A DNA stretch of 64,000 nucleotides from Isoetes taiwanensis (taxonomy: Eukaryota > Streptophyta > Lycopodiopsida > Isoetales > Isoetaceae). The position numbers and the translations under genes were made by a program. The stretch is taken from positions 1 through 64,000 of the forward strand of contig JAJEKV010000207.1 in the NCBI GenBank assembly GCA_021234155.1, given 5' to 3'. The notes under the pieces were generated by a model that worked only from the letters and a program-made list of their open reading frames with translations, ran no database searches and had not been told where the DNA came from. Numbering within the stretch: position 1 is the first letter of the stretch; each line of letters starts with the position of its first letter. Of the stretch, positions 11,834 to 24,432 are shown in pieces.

Positions 11834-12640
11834 GTGATCATGGACTCTGCTACTATTTCGTCTGCAGATTGGCATATGTTACTATGCTTCATTGGCAAGA
11901 GCTTTCAAATGTGGAAGTGGAGGATTAAAATGATCCTTGATGATGAACACCTATGGGATGTTGTTAGTCTAATGATGTCCTTGCCAATAGTAAGCTTTGT
12001 ATCCAATGCAAGCACTGAACCAGACGATGTATCGAATATTGAGATTGTGCTTCCAGCTCCTGACTTTGTGAAAAGGGATCGGAAAGCAAGATTCATGGTC
12101 TCCTCAAGTTTAAATGATACTCATGCATGTCTCATCAAAGGGGTTAACTCTACCAAAGAGATCTAGAAACTTCTGTTCCATCACTTTGAATCACCCACTA
12201 CTAGAGACAGACTTGTTCTAAGAAAATGCCTTTATGAAATGCATTTTCCAGAAGGGGGAGATGTTCTGGAGCATATGTATGTCACATGAAAGATCCATTG
12301 ATGATTTGTGCGCTACTGGAACCACCATTACTAAAGATGAGAATATATAGATGTTGTTCAATAGTTTGCCTAAATCTTTTGAGGGTCTGATCATTGATCT
12401 TGAAGGAAGATTGGATGAGTAAACCTTTGGCATTTCCTTGGATTGCGTAAAAAAACTAAGGCCTTTGTCAACAACAGATCTCCAAATCTTCAAGTGATCC
12501 CTCCTGATTGCTTACCAGAATGTTGTAGCCAAGAAGGAGCCATCCAGATGAGCACGTTTTGGTCGGGACAAAATAACCTGCTACATGTGTCAGAAAGGAG
12601 GAAATCTAGCTAAGAAATGCCATGCACTAGCTCATGTTCC
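11834..12640 (+). pseudogene. Copia gag with zinc knuckle (broken)
   Basis: The first open stretch (11834-12166) reads MWKWRIKMILDDEHLWDVV, the conserved start of Copia gag proteins (UBN2-type), which package element RNA. The frame goes on past an in-frame stop at the IWKLL position through a conserved leucine-rich segment, with another stop near 12346. The zinc knuckle is at about 12580-12630 (CYMCQKGGNLAKKC). Its usual His is replaced by Asn, so metal binding is doubtful. Confidence 0.8.
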
Positions 12641-13760
12641 ACCTCCTGAGAAGAATCTGCCTATTGAGCAAAACAATATGGTAATTTCTCAAGATTATCT
12701 CTGCAGAGTTCTAATTCATTTGTCATCTGCTCCAAATCCTACATGGTACCTCAATTCTAGTGCAACTAGTCATATGACACCCAACAACGCTTGTTTTACT
12801 TCATATGGATCCTTTTCTGTTCACAGATCTGTGCTTAAGGGTGACAATCATCACCAACATATCATTTCCACTAGTATAGTAGCCATTTTCAACTTCAATC
12901 CGGGGTTGTCACACTTGTTAAAAATGTCCTCCATGTCCTTGGCTTGCACAAAAACCTTCTCTCCGTAAGTAGAATTACTGATGCTGGCCTCAAGGTTGTT
13001 TTCTCTGCAAATATTTGACTTATTACAAACACTAATCATCAGGTTCTTCTGGCTAGAGTAGGAACTGGCAATTTGTATCAGATTCTAGATGGCAACTCTA
13101 CCATTGAACGTGCAAATATTGTAATGGCTCGACTTACCAAAGCTGCCCTTTGGCATTTTAGTCTTGGACATATTGGTCCTGCTCGTTGCATTAACTTGCC
13201 ATCCAAAAATATCTGGCTTTTGAGCAACCTACCATTCCCTGCAATGCTTGTCTTCAGACTAAGGTCACCCGCACTTCTTTTCCTCTATCAAACTCTCATG
13301 CCTCCAGTAAGCTTGCTTTGCTTCATATGGACCTTTGTGGTCCCATTTAGCCATCATTACTGAACAATGCCAGATATATTTTTGTCATCCTTGATGATTA
13401 TTCCAGGAAGATCTTTGTTTATATTCTTAATACCAAGGATGAAGCCTATGAAAAATTTGTCATCTTTCAAACTGAAGTTGAACGCTCCACTGGCTCTACG
13501 ATTGTCACAATCAGAATTGATGGCGTAGGAGAGTTTTTCTCAAACAAATTTGCTAACATTTATTCTTTACAAGGCATCCAACATCAGATTATAGCTCCAT
13601 ACTCTACATAGCAGAATGGTGAGGCTGAGAGAGCAAACTGGACCTTAGTAGAGATGGCACGTATCTTACTTGCAACTATGAATGTTCCTAACAAGCTTTG
13701 AGATGAAGCTATACAAGCTGCAGCTTATTTGATTAATTGCACACCATAAGCAGGTATTAG
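12640..13760 (+). pseudogene. Copia protease and integrase (broken)
   Basis: Protease region: TWYLNSSATSHMT near 12750 is the active-site motif. The catalytic Asp of D-S-G-A-T is now Asn and Gly is Ser, so it is dead. Integrase region: LWHFSLGHIG near 13150 is the GAG-pre-integrase zinc motif. ILDDYSRKIFVYIL near 13390 and the RIDGVGEF and QNGEAERAN motifs near 13515 and 13612 mark the DDE core. Stops and at least two frame changes interrupt it. Confidence 0.82.
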
Positions 13761-14439
13761 TGACAAGAAAGGAGGTCCTTGAAGCATCTCAGAGTTTTTG
13801 GCTGCAAAACCTTTGTCCATCTCTCATGTCATAAGAAAAAGGCTCCTAAAGCTAGAGAATGCATGCTTATTGACTATTGTCAAAATCACAATGTCTACAG
13901 ACTCTTTGATCTCCTAATCTCTTCTTACTAGCTATCATGTTGTCTTCAATGAATATGAAAAGTGTCAGCCTTCTAATGCTTCTGCAAAATCCACCTTTGT
14001 CCTTCTTGATAATGACCTCGGGCCTATTTCAGCATCATTCACTCCTTCCTCTATATCACTTCCTGATCCACCTACTTCTACTAATTATCATGCTGCCATT
14101 TCCAATTCTATTGCTTTGCTCCCATCTCCAGTCCTGACCCTCATGTTGTCATTTCCAGTCCTGAATATGTTGCTACCATTACCTCCCATTCTTCAGCCTT
14201 GTCTCGGCCAACTCTTCTCAGACGCCCACCCATCTGGAGTAAGGACTATAGTTTTTCTGTCAATGATCTCCACACTGAACCTCAGACATATTTTGAAGTC
14301 GTCCATAGCTGCAATAAGGATCATTGAATTTTTGCTATGCATCACGAATATGAGTCTATTTTACAATCTCAAACTGGGACCCTAGTTCCTCGCCCTGCTA
14401 ATCACTCTGTCGTTGTAAAGTTGTAAAGTGAATTACCAC

Positions 14440-14990
14440 GGTAATGGCTCCATTGCAAGATATAAGGCCCGATTTATTGCCAGGGGATTTCCCAGGTTTT
14501 CAGTGTTGACCTTGATGAAACCTTCACTCCTATTGCCCATATGACTTCTATTCACATTGTTTAGCCTATGCCATCTTGTACCGCTTCTATGTGTGCCAGA
14601 TGGATGTAAACAATGCTTTCCTTCATGGAGACTTAAGAGAAACTGTCTATGTTAAACAACCAAAAGGTTTTATCTAAGAATCAGCTACTCTCATTGTTTG
14701 CAAACTTCACAAGGCTCTATATGGCCTTCGTCAAGCATCCCGGATATGGTATGGAAAACTTCAACTTACTCTTCTGAATCTTGGTTTTTCCTCAAGTATG
14801 GCTCATCCTAGTGTTTATTATCACAAAGAGCCTCACCTCTTTTTTCTTCTCTGCTATGTTAATGACCTTCTACTCATTGCTGAAAAATGCAGCTGACCTT
14901 GCAAACCTCAAAATCCAACTTCAGCACGCATTCCATATGAAGGACCTTGGCCATATCCATAATCTTCTTGGTCTTAATTGATTATAATCA
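14440..14990 (+). pseudogene. Copia reverse transcriptase (broken)
   Basis: VCQMDVNNAFLHGDL near 14590 is the Copia RT signature. KLHKALYGLRQASRIWYGKL follows near 14705. The catalytic YVDD box is present as CYVNDLL near 14850, with the first Asp changed to Asn. ALYGLRQA is diagnostic for Copia. The frame changes between the fingers and palm. Confidence 0.85.
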
Positions 14991-15369
14991 AGCCAAAGCT
15001 CTCATGCACCTTAATCAAACCAAATAGTTTTCCAAACTCCTGCGACATATTGATTTGGCCTCCTATAATTCTGTCAATACTCCCTTAGAGTTCGGTATTG
15101 TTCTTCTTCCTGATGCCCAGATTGTTCTCCTTCTCTCGAACACTTTGCTTAGCACTATCGCCATCTTATTGGCACCATAAATTTTGCTGCTACCTCTACT
15201 AGACCTGATTTATCCTTTTCCATGTGAAAATTTACCCAATTTTGTGTCAATCCCAAGTAGACTCATTGTAGCTTTCTTAAATGATGCATCCGATATTTTT
15301 TGGGCACTCTTTCTTATGGCCTCCAGTACACTGCCTCTAGAAACTCTGAAATTCTTACCTACTCTGATG

Positions 15370-15790
15370 TGGATTGGGCTGATAACCACCATGGTCGTTG
15401 TTCCACCTCTGGGTATATCTTTATGCTTGCAGATGCTTGTCATTAGCTAGAGTAGTTCAAAGCAGAAATGTGTGGCATAGTCCACCACAGAAGCAAGTAT
15501 ATCTCCCTTGCTCATGCTGGAAATGAAGCAGTCTGGCTTCAAAGGTTTGCTCAAGAATTGGGTATTATTTATGGTCCAGGCATCACTCTGTACACTGGTA
15601 AGCAGGGAGCAATTGCCATCTTTCACAATCTTGTCATGCACTACGCATGAAGCACGTTGACATCAAGTATCATATGGTTTGAGATGTGGTTGAGCAGAAA
15701 CTTATCACTCTTGTTCACTATCTTATTGATGATATGCTCGCTGACATGATGACCAAAGCTTTGGCTCATTCTAAACACTCTTAAGTTTGT
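15370..15790 (+). pseudogene. Copia RNase H (broken)
   Basis: DWADNHHG followed by STSGYIF near 15365-15420 and the AEMCGIVHHRSKYISLAHA segment near 15455 are the Copia RNase H region, which removes the RNA template. ADMMTKAL near 15745 is the usual C-terminal motif. It contains several stops. Confidence 0.82.
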
Positions 15791-15843
15791 TGCTATTGTC
15801 GGTCCGCATTCTTCCACTTGATATTCTCTCTTCCCTTTTTTTT

Positions 15844-15866
15844 GGGAGGAGGAGGGGGGTAGTGTC
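15844..15866 (+). promoter_or_regulatory. Copia polypurine tract and 3' LTR start
   Basis: GGGAGGAGGAGGGGGG directly after the pol remnant is a second-strand priming tract. TAG separates it from TGTCAGTTGG, the probable first bases of the 3' LTR. Confidence 0.65.
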
Positions 15867-16657
15867 AGTTGGATTCTCCCAAACTTCTCAGGACAGTCAG
15901 AATCAATTTAGAGAGAATATTTCTCAATGCTTCAAAGCCATGAATCTAATTAAGAAGATAAGGAACATGAAATATACTCAAGGTGGATGTTACAGTTCAG
16001 ATTCGAGCTCATGGCTTAAGTTGCCTTCATATAATCAAATTCTAATATGTTTTACATATTAAAAGGGCCCGTGATACCTATTGTTGTTCGAGATTGGATT
16101 GCAAGCAACTCAATCTTATTGAGCTCAGAAGGTGATCTATGAGCCTGAATGGATTCTCAAAATGCTTTGCAATGAAGGTGGATAGAAGAAGTTAGCCTTT
16201 TGAGGTTTATTTATTTACTGAAATTCTTGCTGGAAATCTCCCCAGCAAGTATTCTCTATTCTCATTCTTGTTAGGGAGTCTTCCGAAGGACATCTCAGAA
16301 GTGTATGATTTTCGTCTTTAATAACTTGTAATTGACAATATGCACATAATGTCGCCTGTTGTGGCAATTGCGGTCACTTCCACCTACCCATTTCAATTTG
16401 TTTATGGACCAGAATTGAAGTTATTTTTTCACTTTATCTGCTTTCAATTCCCTTTTAGTTCTTTACTATCAAAAAGCATTTGTTGCTCCAGTGTATGATA
16501 TCAACTATTTTATGAGATGCATATACAACATAACACAGGAATGTCAAGTAAGTTGATATTATTGCAACGTGGAAGCCAGGGAGGTGCAATTCTTAGAGGA
16601 ATGCAAGTAAAATTAGATAGAATGCATGTAGAAAAAGCCGGAATGCAAGTAAAAGGG

Positions 16658-17878
16658 TGCTGCCATGCTATGACATCATAGAAGAGCAAGATTTACATTG
16701 ATTTACTTATGCTTGCATATTGATTTGAGCACTGATACACAAACACCATTGATTTGAAGAGAACATATCCCTAGAGATTATGAAGTGGACACTTGAAGAC
16801 CAAGGTGAAGACATTCATGAAAGATCACACATGCATGCTAGGGAAGGTGATTCAAGCAAAGCAAATTTGAAGTTTGGAAGACCCCTTGAGTGTTCTTGGT
16901 ATGTGATATTTCTTTTGAGTTCTTGGCATAACGATTTCATATGATCCTTATCTTGAGCCCTTCATCTCCTTTTCCATGCAAAAACTCCCACATGAGCTCA
17001 AATGCCATGCCTAGCCCTCATTTCCTATAGCAAATTGGCTCAAGGAATTTTTTCTAGTCAAAGCATCTCTTTCATACATCATTCTCATCTCACACACCCA
17101 CCATATCACCACCATATTGTAAAATAAAAAAATTCCACTCAATTTGGCCACCTCCATGGTCTAGGGTCAAATTCTCTCACTAGAAGTCAAAATGGAGAGA
17201 GAAAATTCCTAAGGGAAGCAATAAAAGTCAAAGAATTGCCTAAAGTATGCAAGTTATATGCACTAGCATCAAATTGACCCATGTCACCACTTGAAAATTG
17301 CCAAGTCATCATACACATCATCACCATTGCCATGTCACACTACACACATGTCACCCCCATTGAAAATTCCATTTTCTTCAAGATTCTTCAAAATAAGTTG
17401 TTTAGACCATTAAGGGGACATGTTGTCTTGCCACATCATCACCAACACTTCCACATCACCACCCTCATGCTTGTTCCCCTATACCTCTATATCTGCCAAT
17501 CAATCGATGGATGTCGCCGTTTCCCACACCCTTGGAGCACATCCTGGCCATCCAAGGTCCTAGTACCCTCCACCCCAATAGGGTAAGATTATACATCGTG
17601 CTCGTGCTCGTGTTCTCTGACGTTTACACTGGACCCTATTCGAGCATGAACGTGTCATACTCATCACCTCCACCTCATCATATGTTTTGACTAGAAAAAA
17701 TATACCTTGCCAACTTGTTTGACACTTCATTACCCCTCTTTGCCATGTCAGCATCATCTTGCCAACTCACCTTGCCTATTTGCCACCTCACCATTTCCAC
17801 ACCCCTTTTTGAGCCAAAAGTCAAAAAGCTAATTTTGCAAAAAAGATTCTTTCATGGTATAAAGCATCAAAAAAGATT
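16658..17878 (+). repeat. Gypsy left LTR
   Basis: About 1.22 kb and the longer of the two copies. It is A/T- and CAC-rich with many CACATCACC-type runs. Short open frames inside it recur in the right copy and have no coding look. Confidence 0.82.
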
Positions 17879-18330
17879 TGGAAAATTATGCCATGTGCCA
17901 AGAGAGCAAAATTGTGAGGCTGATGCATTGTGCAGAAGTGTTCTACTCAAACATTTAGCTGAGGGAGCAATTCAAGAAGAAGACTTGGAAAGGGATGATC
18001 TGCAACAACTGTATGCTATCTTGGTAATCAATGCAAGTGAGGAAAAACAGGTAAAAGAGGTGAAAGTGAATAAAAAGGGTCAAGATAGAATTTTATATGT
18101 TGGGGATTTATTCAAAGAGGATGATGAGTCTTTTGTTACTAAATTTTTTGATGAATGGAAAGATGTGTTTGTCTGGGATTACAATGAACTGGTTGGTGTT
18201 GATAAAGGAGTGTGTGAGTTTGGAATAAAGATCAAAGAAGGCATGAAACCTGTTGTGCAAAAGCTTAGGAGAATAAATGCATCTTTGCTTGGCCTAATCA
18301 AGATAAGGTAAGATAATCAAGGAAGAATTA
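17850..18330 (+). pseudogene. Gypsy pol: RNase H-like tail joined to start of RT
   Basis: One 198-aa frame covers this. It reads HVPREQNCEADALCRS, the end of an RNase H of the kind found in plant gypsy elements. It is then followed by DVFVWDYNELVGVD and KPVVQKLRRIN, which open the reverse transcriptase. In the usual order RNase H follows RT, so the arrangement is odd. It may be a rearranged or recombinant copy. Confidence 0.7.
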
Positions 18331-18369
18331 TATAAAATGAAAGATGCTGATGTGATCTCAGAAATAGTG

Positions 18370-19020
18370 AATCCAGAATGATTATCTTGCATTGTACCTA
18401 TTGAAAAAGGAGAAGCAAAACCATAAGAATTTGCATTGATTATAGGGATTTTAATACGGCTACTATCAAAGATTGTTACCCTTTGCCTTTCTTGGAAAAA
18501 GTGTTACATATTGTTGCAGGGAAAGAGATCTATTCTTTCTTAGATGGTTTCTCAGGTTTTAATCAAACAAGCATTAAAGAAGAAGATCAGCCAAAGACCC
18601 AAAGAAGTGTGTCTTTTTATGCTCCTAAAGAAGACTTGCTGGGACATGAAGTATCCACAAACGGTATTTAGGTTGCAGAGAATAAAATAGAGGCGTTGAA
18701 GAAACTTGTTCCTCCTAGAACACTTAAACAGGTAAAAAGCTTCATGGGAATGACTAGCTTTTTGGGAATATATGTTCCTCATTTTTCACACACCATAAGT
18801 CCAATTTCTAACCTCACAAAGGTTGGAAAATTCTCAAAGGATGAGAGCAAGCATATTTTGGTTGATTGAAATGAGATATGCCAAGAATCTTTTGATACAA
18901 TCTGTCATTCTATCTTATTGAAACCCCCAGACTTTGAAAAACCCTTTAAAGCTTATATCAATGTCACAAAAAAGGCAATTGGTGTGGCATTACTCCAGAG
19001 GACCATGTTATCTCTTTTGC
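18370..19020 (+). pseudogene. Gypsy reverse transcriptase and RNase H (broken)
   Basis: CIDYRDFNTATIKDCYPLPF near 18430 and GKEIYSFLDGFSGFNQ near 18520 are RT palm motifs. The catalytic YxDD box region is lost to a deletion between the 18600 segment and the LGHEVSTNGI thumb motif near 18640. The connection and RNase H follow (KSFMGMTSFLGIY, then FKAYINVTKKAIGVALLQ near 18945), with the first RNase H Asp replaced by Asn. Several stops are present. Confidence 0.8.
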
Positions 19021-19439
19021 CAGCAAGATGTGGTCTGACACTGAGTTGAGATATCCCAGACTCGAGAACAGTGCAGCTGCATTAATGTTCCTAATAGATA
19101 GACAAGGTCATCTTTTGCAAAACAATCAAAGCAAAATCCTTTATCCCTTCTGTTTGCAAAAAAACAACCAAAGGCCAAGTTATGTAGATGGGCTTGCAGG
19201 ATTCAGGCTTATAATAACTGTCAAGGTGGTAAATTTAGTTGAAAATTCAAGTTCATATTTACCTTATGCTTTGTTTGAACATGAGGATCAAGCGGGATTA
19301 AATGAGACTAATTATGTTATTAACTTGATTGCTTTTCATGAAAAAGATTTGGATTGGCAATTTGACATCAGGAACTATTTGGAGAGCAATGAGTTGCCAA
19401 AAGACATGAGTAGCAGTTAAGAAAGAATCAAAGAGAAAT

Positions 19440-20530
19440 GCAAGAAATTCAGATTGATTGGAGAAGTATTGTGCAAAGTTGACAAGGAAGGAGTGTTGCT
19501 GAGATGTGTGGATCCTGGAGAAGCCAAAATGATCATTGAAGCTTGCCATGAAGGCATCTGTGGTAGACACTTTGCTGCAAAGAAAATTTTAAGGTCTGGA
19601 TATTTTTGGCCTATAATGTCCCAAATGTTTGGCAAAAGGATATTGCAACCAGCTCCTCTCACTACCATAACTTCTCCAGGGCCATTTTAAACATGGGGAC
19701 TTGATTTTATAGGTCCAATAGATCCCCTTTCATGCACCAATTTATCCTTGTAGCCACAGATTATTTTACAAAATGGGCTGAAGCAGTTCCACTCAGAGAG
19801 GCAAATGCCTTTACCACATCAAGATTTCTCCATGAGAATATTTGTGGTCGATTGGGATCCTATTTAAAATTGTCTCTGATAGGGGAAGTCAATTCATGAG
19901 CCAAACTATTGCCTTGCTGCTAGCTACTCTCAAAGTCAAGCACACTAAAAGCTCAGCATACTATCCCCAAGGAAATGGTCAAGCTGAATCAACCAACAAG
20001 GTTTTGAAGTCAATTCTCAAGAAAACTATTAACATTTCCAAGAGAGATTGGCATTTCAAGCTGCATGATGCATGATGGGCCACCATTAAAGCATCTACTA
20101 AACACACACACTTCAGCCTTGTTTATGGCATACAATCTGTTATTCCAATCGAGCTTGAGCTCCCATCTCTTAGATTGGCCTATCAAATAAATTTAGAAAT
20201 GGAGGATGCACTAAGAGAAAGGTGTATAAGGTTGACGCAGTTGGAAGAACACAGGTATGAAGCTGAGAATACAATTCTGATCAAGAAAGCCAAAGACATA
20301 GCAGCATTCAAAGCTGCTCATAAGCTCCAAGGCACTCTCAAATCAGGTGAATTGGTTCTAAAATAGAATAAGGCAAAGGAAGATATAGCAGCAAAGTTTG
20401 AGAACCTTTGGGAAGGACCTTTTGAGGTAATTGGGAAGGCAGGTAAAGAATCCTATTGGTTGACGGATGTACTTGATGGCAGAGAGCTGCTAAATCCCAT
20501 CAACATCTTGCACCTGAAGAGGTACTAGCA
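19440..20530 (+). pseudogene. Gypsy integrase (broken)
   Basis: The HHCC zinc region (HEGICGRHFAAKK, then GYFWPIM) is near 19545-19620. The catalytic core includes DFIGPID near 19705 and DRGSQF near 19875, then QGNGQAEST near 19970. The C-terminal part ends with FENLWEGPFEVIG near 20400 and ILHLKRY near 20510, where a stop closes pol. Frames change at about 19685 and 19740, and stops occur near 20073 and 20364. Confidence 0.82.
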
Positions 20531-21304
20531 ACAACATGTTGCCTTAAGTTTATTTAGTTAAAAGTTTATTTAGAATTTGTAGGTAGGTTAGTCTCGTTTG
20601 CTTTTGAACTAGATATGATTGTAAAACATTAAAAAATAAAAGAAGAAAAGGACAAAAAATAATGCAGGAGTGTTTAGGAAATAGTTTCTGTTTTTAAATC
20701 AAAGAAGTTATTTAGCTGAAACTTATTTATTCGAGGTCTTCACTGTTGAAACTAATGCAAAGACAGGGAGATTCATGGAGGTGTCAGCTTGTTCGAAGCT
20801 CAAATCAAGTGTTTTTATTGCTTAAGTTCTGATTTCCATGCAAGTGCATTTGAATTTGCAGTCATACATATCATATTCACACACTTTCCTCCATATCTCT
20901 CCATATTCATAGCTGCTGCCATCCCCACCATAACAACAGCTCATTGTGCTAATAAATATGTTGTCACATGCAGGTGCACTCTCATACATTCATTCCACAA
21001 TAATCTACTCAAGAGTTATCCATTTGAGAGCCCCACTAAATCCACTAGACCGCTGTCATACTCCCATCCAGCAGTACATTTTCTCTATTAACAATCACAA
21101 TTGTCATGCAAGTTCACCTGTTTTCCACATTCACAAACACATACATATCATCTTGATCATTTGCCAATACCCTCTTCTTCTAATCCATTGCAAGTCCATT
21201 AAGCTACCAAACATATCTCCATATTGGTAGCTGGGGAATTCTAGTTTGATTATTTGCAAAAACAAAGAGGCTAGGGGACCAGCCTGTTCTTTTGTTTGGC
21301 ATGA

Positions 21305-22275
21305 TGCTGCCATGCTATGACAACATAGAAGAGCAAGATTCACATTGATTTACTTATGCTTGCATATTGATTTGAGCACAGATACACAAACACCATTGAT
21401 TTGAAGAGAACATATCCCTAGAATTATGAAGTCGACACTTGAAGACCAAGGTGAAGACATTCATGAAAGATCACACAAGTATGCTAGGGAAGGTGATTCA
21501 AGCAAAGCAAATTTCAAGTTTGGAAGACCCCTTAAGTGTTCTTGGTATGTGATATTTCTTTTGAGTTCTTGGCATAACGATTTCATATGATCCTTATCTT
21601 GAGCCCTTCATCTCCTTTTCCACGCGAAAACTCCCACATGGCTTCAAATGCCATGCCTAGCCCTAATTTCCGATAGCAAATTGGCTCAAGGAATTTTTTC
21701 TAGTCAAAGCATCTCTTTCATACATCATTCTCACCTCACACACCCACCATACCACCACCATATTGTAAAATAAAAAAATTCCACTCAATTTAGCCACCTC
21801 CATGGTCTAGGGTCAAATTCTCTCACTAGAAGTCAAAATGGAGAGAGAACGTGCAAAATTCCAAGAATTGCCTAAAGTATGCAATTTCTATGCACTAGCA
21901 TCAAATTGACCCATGTCACCACTTGAAAATTGCCAAGTCATCATACACATATCACCGTTGCCATGTCACACTACACACATGTCACCCCAATTGAAAATTC
22001 CATTTTCTTCAAGATTCTTCAAAATAAGTTGTTTAGACCATTAAGGGGACATGTTGTCTTGCCACATCATCACCAACACTTCCACATCACCACCCATGTG
22101 TCATACTCATCACCTCCACCTCATCATATGTTTTGACTAGAAACAATATACCTTGCCAACTTGTTTGACACTTCATTACCCCTCTTTGCCATTTCCACAC
22201 CCCTTTTTGAGCCAAAAGTCAAAAAGCTAATTTTGCAAAAAAGATTCTTCCATGGTATAAAGCATCAAAAAGATT
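21305..22275 (+). repeat. Gypsy right LTR
   Basis: About 0.97 kb. It shares over 90% of aligned bases with the left LTR by eye, apart from the two deletions noted for the element. A purine-rich AACAAAGAGGCTAGGGGA lies about 35 bp upstream as a possible polypurine tract. Confidence 0.82.
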
Positions 22276-22344
22276 CAAAAAGCGTGCCTAACTCCATGAA
22301 CAATTTTTTTTTTTCCTATCTACCCCCCAAAAGCCTAGATTTTC

Positions 22345-22465
22345 CCCGTCCAATCAGCCCCCGCCACGTGGTACACCCAGGCGTGTGGGGCAGTAACGGA
22401 CCGAATCCCAAGTGGGCATAGCACGTCACTTTTATAATGCCGATTGTATTCGTCTTTATAAACCC
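22345..22465 (+). promoter_or_regulatory. Promoter-like patch (CCAAT, G-box, TATA)
   Basis: Right after the gypsy element there is GTCCAATCAG near 22349, a G-box CACGTG at 22365-22370 and TTTATAAAC near 22455, in plus-strand order with normal spacing. Downstream (22480-22735) are only short frames, for example one ending RRKLHRRFWKAFG that is broken by a stop after MNQI. It could be the promoter of a dead or non-coding gene. Confidence 0.4.
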
Positions 22466-22739
22466 AGGCTAACTTTCCTGTGAATTCCTGTGTGCAATTT
22501 CTCAAGAACCCTAAATCCCCTGTTATGCCAAGCTCCATCAAATGAACCAGATTTAACAACTCAATTATGATGAAATACCTTCGGATCCACCTATATTACA
22601 CCAAGAACTCATTAATCAAGCAAAAAGGACAAGATTCTGGCTCGGATTTGCCAAGAACAGGTCGGAACAAGGCGTTTTAAAAAGGAGAAAATTACACAGA
22701 AGATTTTGGAAGGCTTTTGGGTGAAATACTGATCGAGAT

Positions 22740-23170
22740 TCTTTGAAGAAAGATTGGTTTTGATGATTCAAGCTTGAATTTGCCTTCCAAGCACCAGATT
22801 ATCCATGATTTGAAGTATAACTTGAGCCTGTATCCAAGACACAGAGCTTGGGATTCTGTTTGATTACTGTGTGAATCCTGAGTGAATGAAAATCCGACCC
22901 TTGGAGAAATACTTATGAATAATTTTTCTTTTGCATTATGAAAAATTTGACAGTAGGCTTTTGCACTTAGGCAAGAGATAATTGCAGTAGGAGTTGCGTT
23001 TAGATATGTGCATAACAGATGAATGATGACCAAGATGCTTGCACATTTTACTGAACATAAATTCTTGCTTGCATAAGTAGGCCAACAATTTGCATATTTT
23101 AGTGTTTGATTGCATCTTTTACTTGGTAAGTTATATTCTTTTACTTGCAAGGCATAGATAGCACTAGGAC
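22740..23170. other. No gene seen
   Basis: A/T-rich DNA with no coding frame that looks real on either strand. A 22-base A run follows at 23173-23194. Confidence 0.5.
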
Positions 23171-23301
23171 TTAAAAAAAAAAAAAAAAAAAAAAGAGCCA
23201 TTAACAAGTCGATTTGCCTAAGCTCAACTTGCTGTTCACAGTTTGTGACAGTCTGTCAGACCAAAATTCAAATTTCCAAGATATTTTGCATTTATTTATA
23301 C

Positions 23302-23303
<2 letters not shown>

Positions 23304-23394
<91 letters not shown>
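23304..23394 (+). repeat. (GATA)n microsatellite
   Basis: About 22 uninterrupted copies of GATA. The minus-strand open frame across it (SIYL repeats) is an artefact of the repeat. Confidence 0.98.
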
Positions 23395-23547
23395 AATTTT
23401 AGCGTCCGCGAAAACCCAATCGGATTATGGGACCCAATACAAAAGATGGGGTGTAAGCCCGATGACAGTAGCAAAAGAAACAAAGAATATCAACATAACA
23501 AAAACGCAACAAAAATACTTATAAGTAGCTAAGCACGTGAGCATGAG

Positions 23548-24432
23548 CTAAGTGTACCCAAACCATGGGTTCTGAGGCCACTGGTCTCGGATGATTGCTG
23601 TACCTCCCTGATACACTGCCCACTTTTGCTGCAACCTAGCCTCTCGCACTTTACACAATTCCTGTCGTCGCCTTTTGTTTGGGGAGAGAGATCCTCTTGA
23701 ACCAAGAAGTAGGTGTCTTTTAGATGACTTAGTCTTTGAAGGACATACAACCGGCGTCTGTGGGATTTTGAACGCACAACAATATGGCGGGTCGGTGCGG
23801 TCTCCGAGCTCCAACCCTGCTTTTTGAACAATGGTGGGCCTCTCGAATGTGCATAACATCTCGTGAAGAAGTTAGTCTGCCGTTTCTACATCCAAGGCGG
23901 GATTTGCCTCGGCACACCCAATCGCACAAATTCAAGCTTCGGCCCACCGCCTCGCGAGCAAATTCGCTGTTCGCCTCGCTCCCATGATCCTTATCCGGCA
24001 TGGCATTATGATCCTGTGCTTGCGTGCCACCTTGATCCTTATCTGTCATCTCCACATCGGTATCCTTATGAGCTTCTGTTTGCACCCCCTCGTCAGCAGT
24101 GCATGTGCTCTCAAGGGTCTGGGTTTCAGCATCAGTATAGAATTTTGGGCAAGAGGAGGGAAGTGATTGCGAGGTACCTGCTTCCAAGATGGCAGAGTAA
24201 AGCAAATTTAGCATCTGGAACAAAAGCTTACCTTCGAAGGAAATTGTTGGGCCTGCAAGAGAGGCGTTCTGCAAGATGTCCAAAAGAAGATGCTGGTCTG
24301 ATGAAGGCAAGAGCGGAAGGAGGCGTGCTGATGTATGAGATCAAACTGTGGAAGCGGGAAATGTTCAAGCCATGTGACCTCAAGAAGCTCCATACCAGTG
24401 AAATTACGGCGGCGCTGACTACGCTTGGCCAT
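23548..24432 (-). CDS. Putative unrecognised protein-coding region, possibly two or three exons
   Basis: On the minus strand, open frames overlap with protein-like composition. A start at 24432 gives MAKRSQRRRNFTGMELLEV. A second frame (24310-23731) is rich in acidic and polar residues, including DAETQTLEST and KDTDVEMTDKD. A third (23859-23548) is basic (KTKSSKRHLLLGSRG, LSPNKRRRQ). The frames do not join without splicing or frameshifts and I could not fix exon borders. I do not recognise a family. It is divergent to PIFI, with about 1.1 kb between starts. It could also be a repeat-derived fragment. Confidence 0.35.

Larger units (their letters stand above)
11341..16657 (+). mobile_element. 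Decayed Ty1/copia retrotransposon
   Basis: Domains occur in Copia order on the plus strand: gag, protease, integrase, reverse transcriptase, RNase H. They are spread over 11834-15790 and broken by many stops and frame changes. A polypurine tract (15844-15859) is followed by TG at 15863, the likely start of the 3' LTR. I could not find a matching 5' LTR or a primer-binding site. 15863-16657 would then be 3' LTR and unassigned DNA; I see no gene there. Confidence 0.85.
16658..22275 (+). mobile_element. Decayed Ty3/gypsy retrotransposon with two LTRs
   Basis: Two long direct repeats flank a gypsy-type pol remnant. The left repeat (16658-17878) and right repeat (21305-22275) both start TGCTGCCATGCTATGACA and end near AAAAGATT. 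The right copy lacks about 160 bp (counterpart of ~17465-17650) and about 54 bp (counterpart of ~17747-17800). Pol starts almost at the left LTR, so gag and protease are missing. I did not find a clean target duplication. 20531-21304 is non-coding DNA before the 3' LTR. Confidence 0.85.

Noticed and set aside
23292-23483. Minus-strand ORF with SIYL repeats
   Set aside because: It is the translation of the (GATA)n microsatellite.
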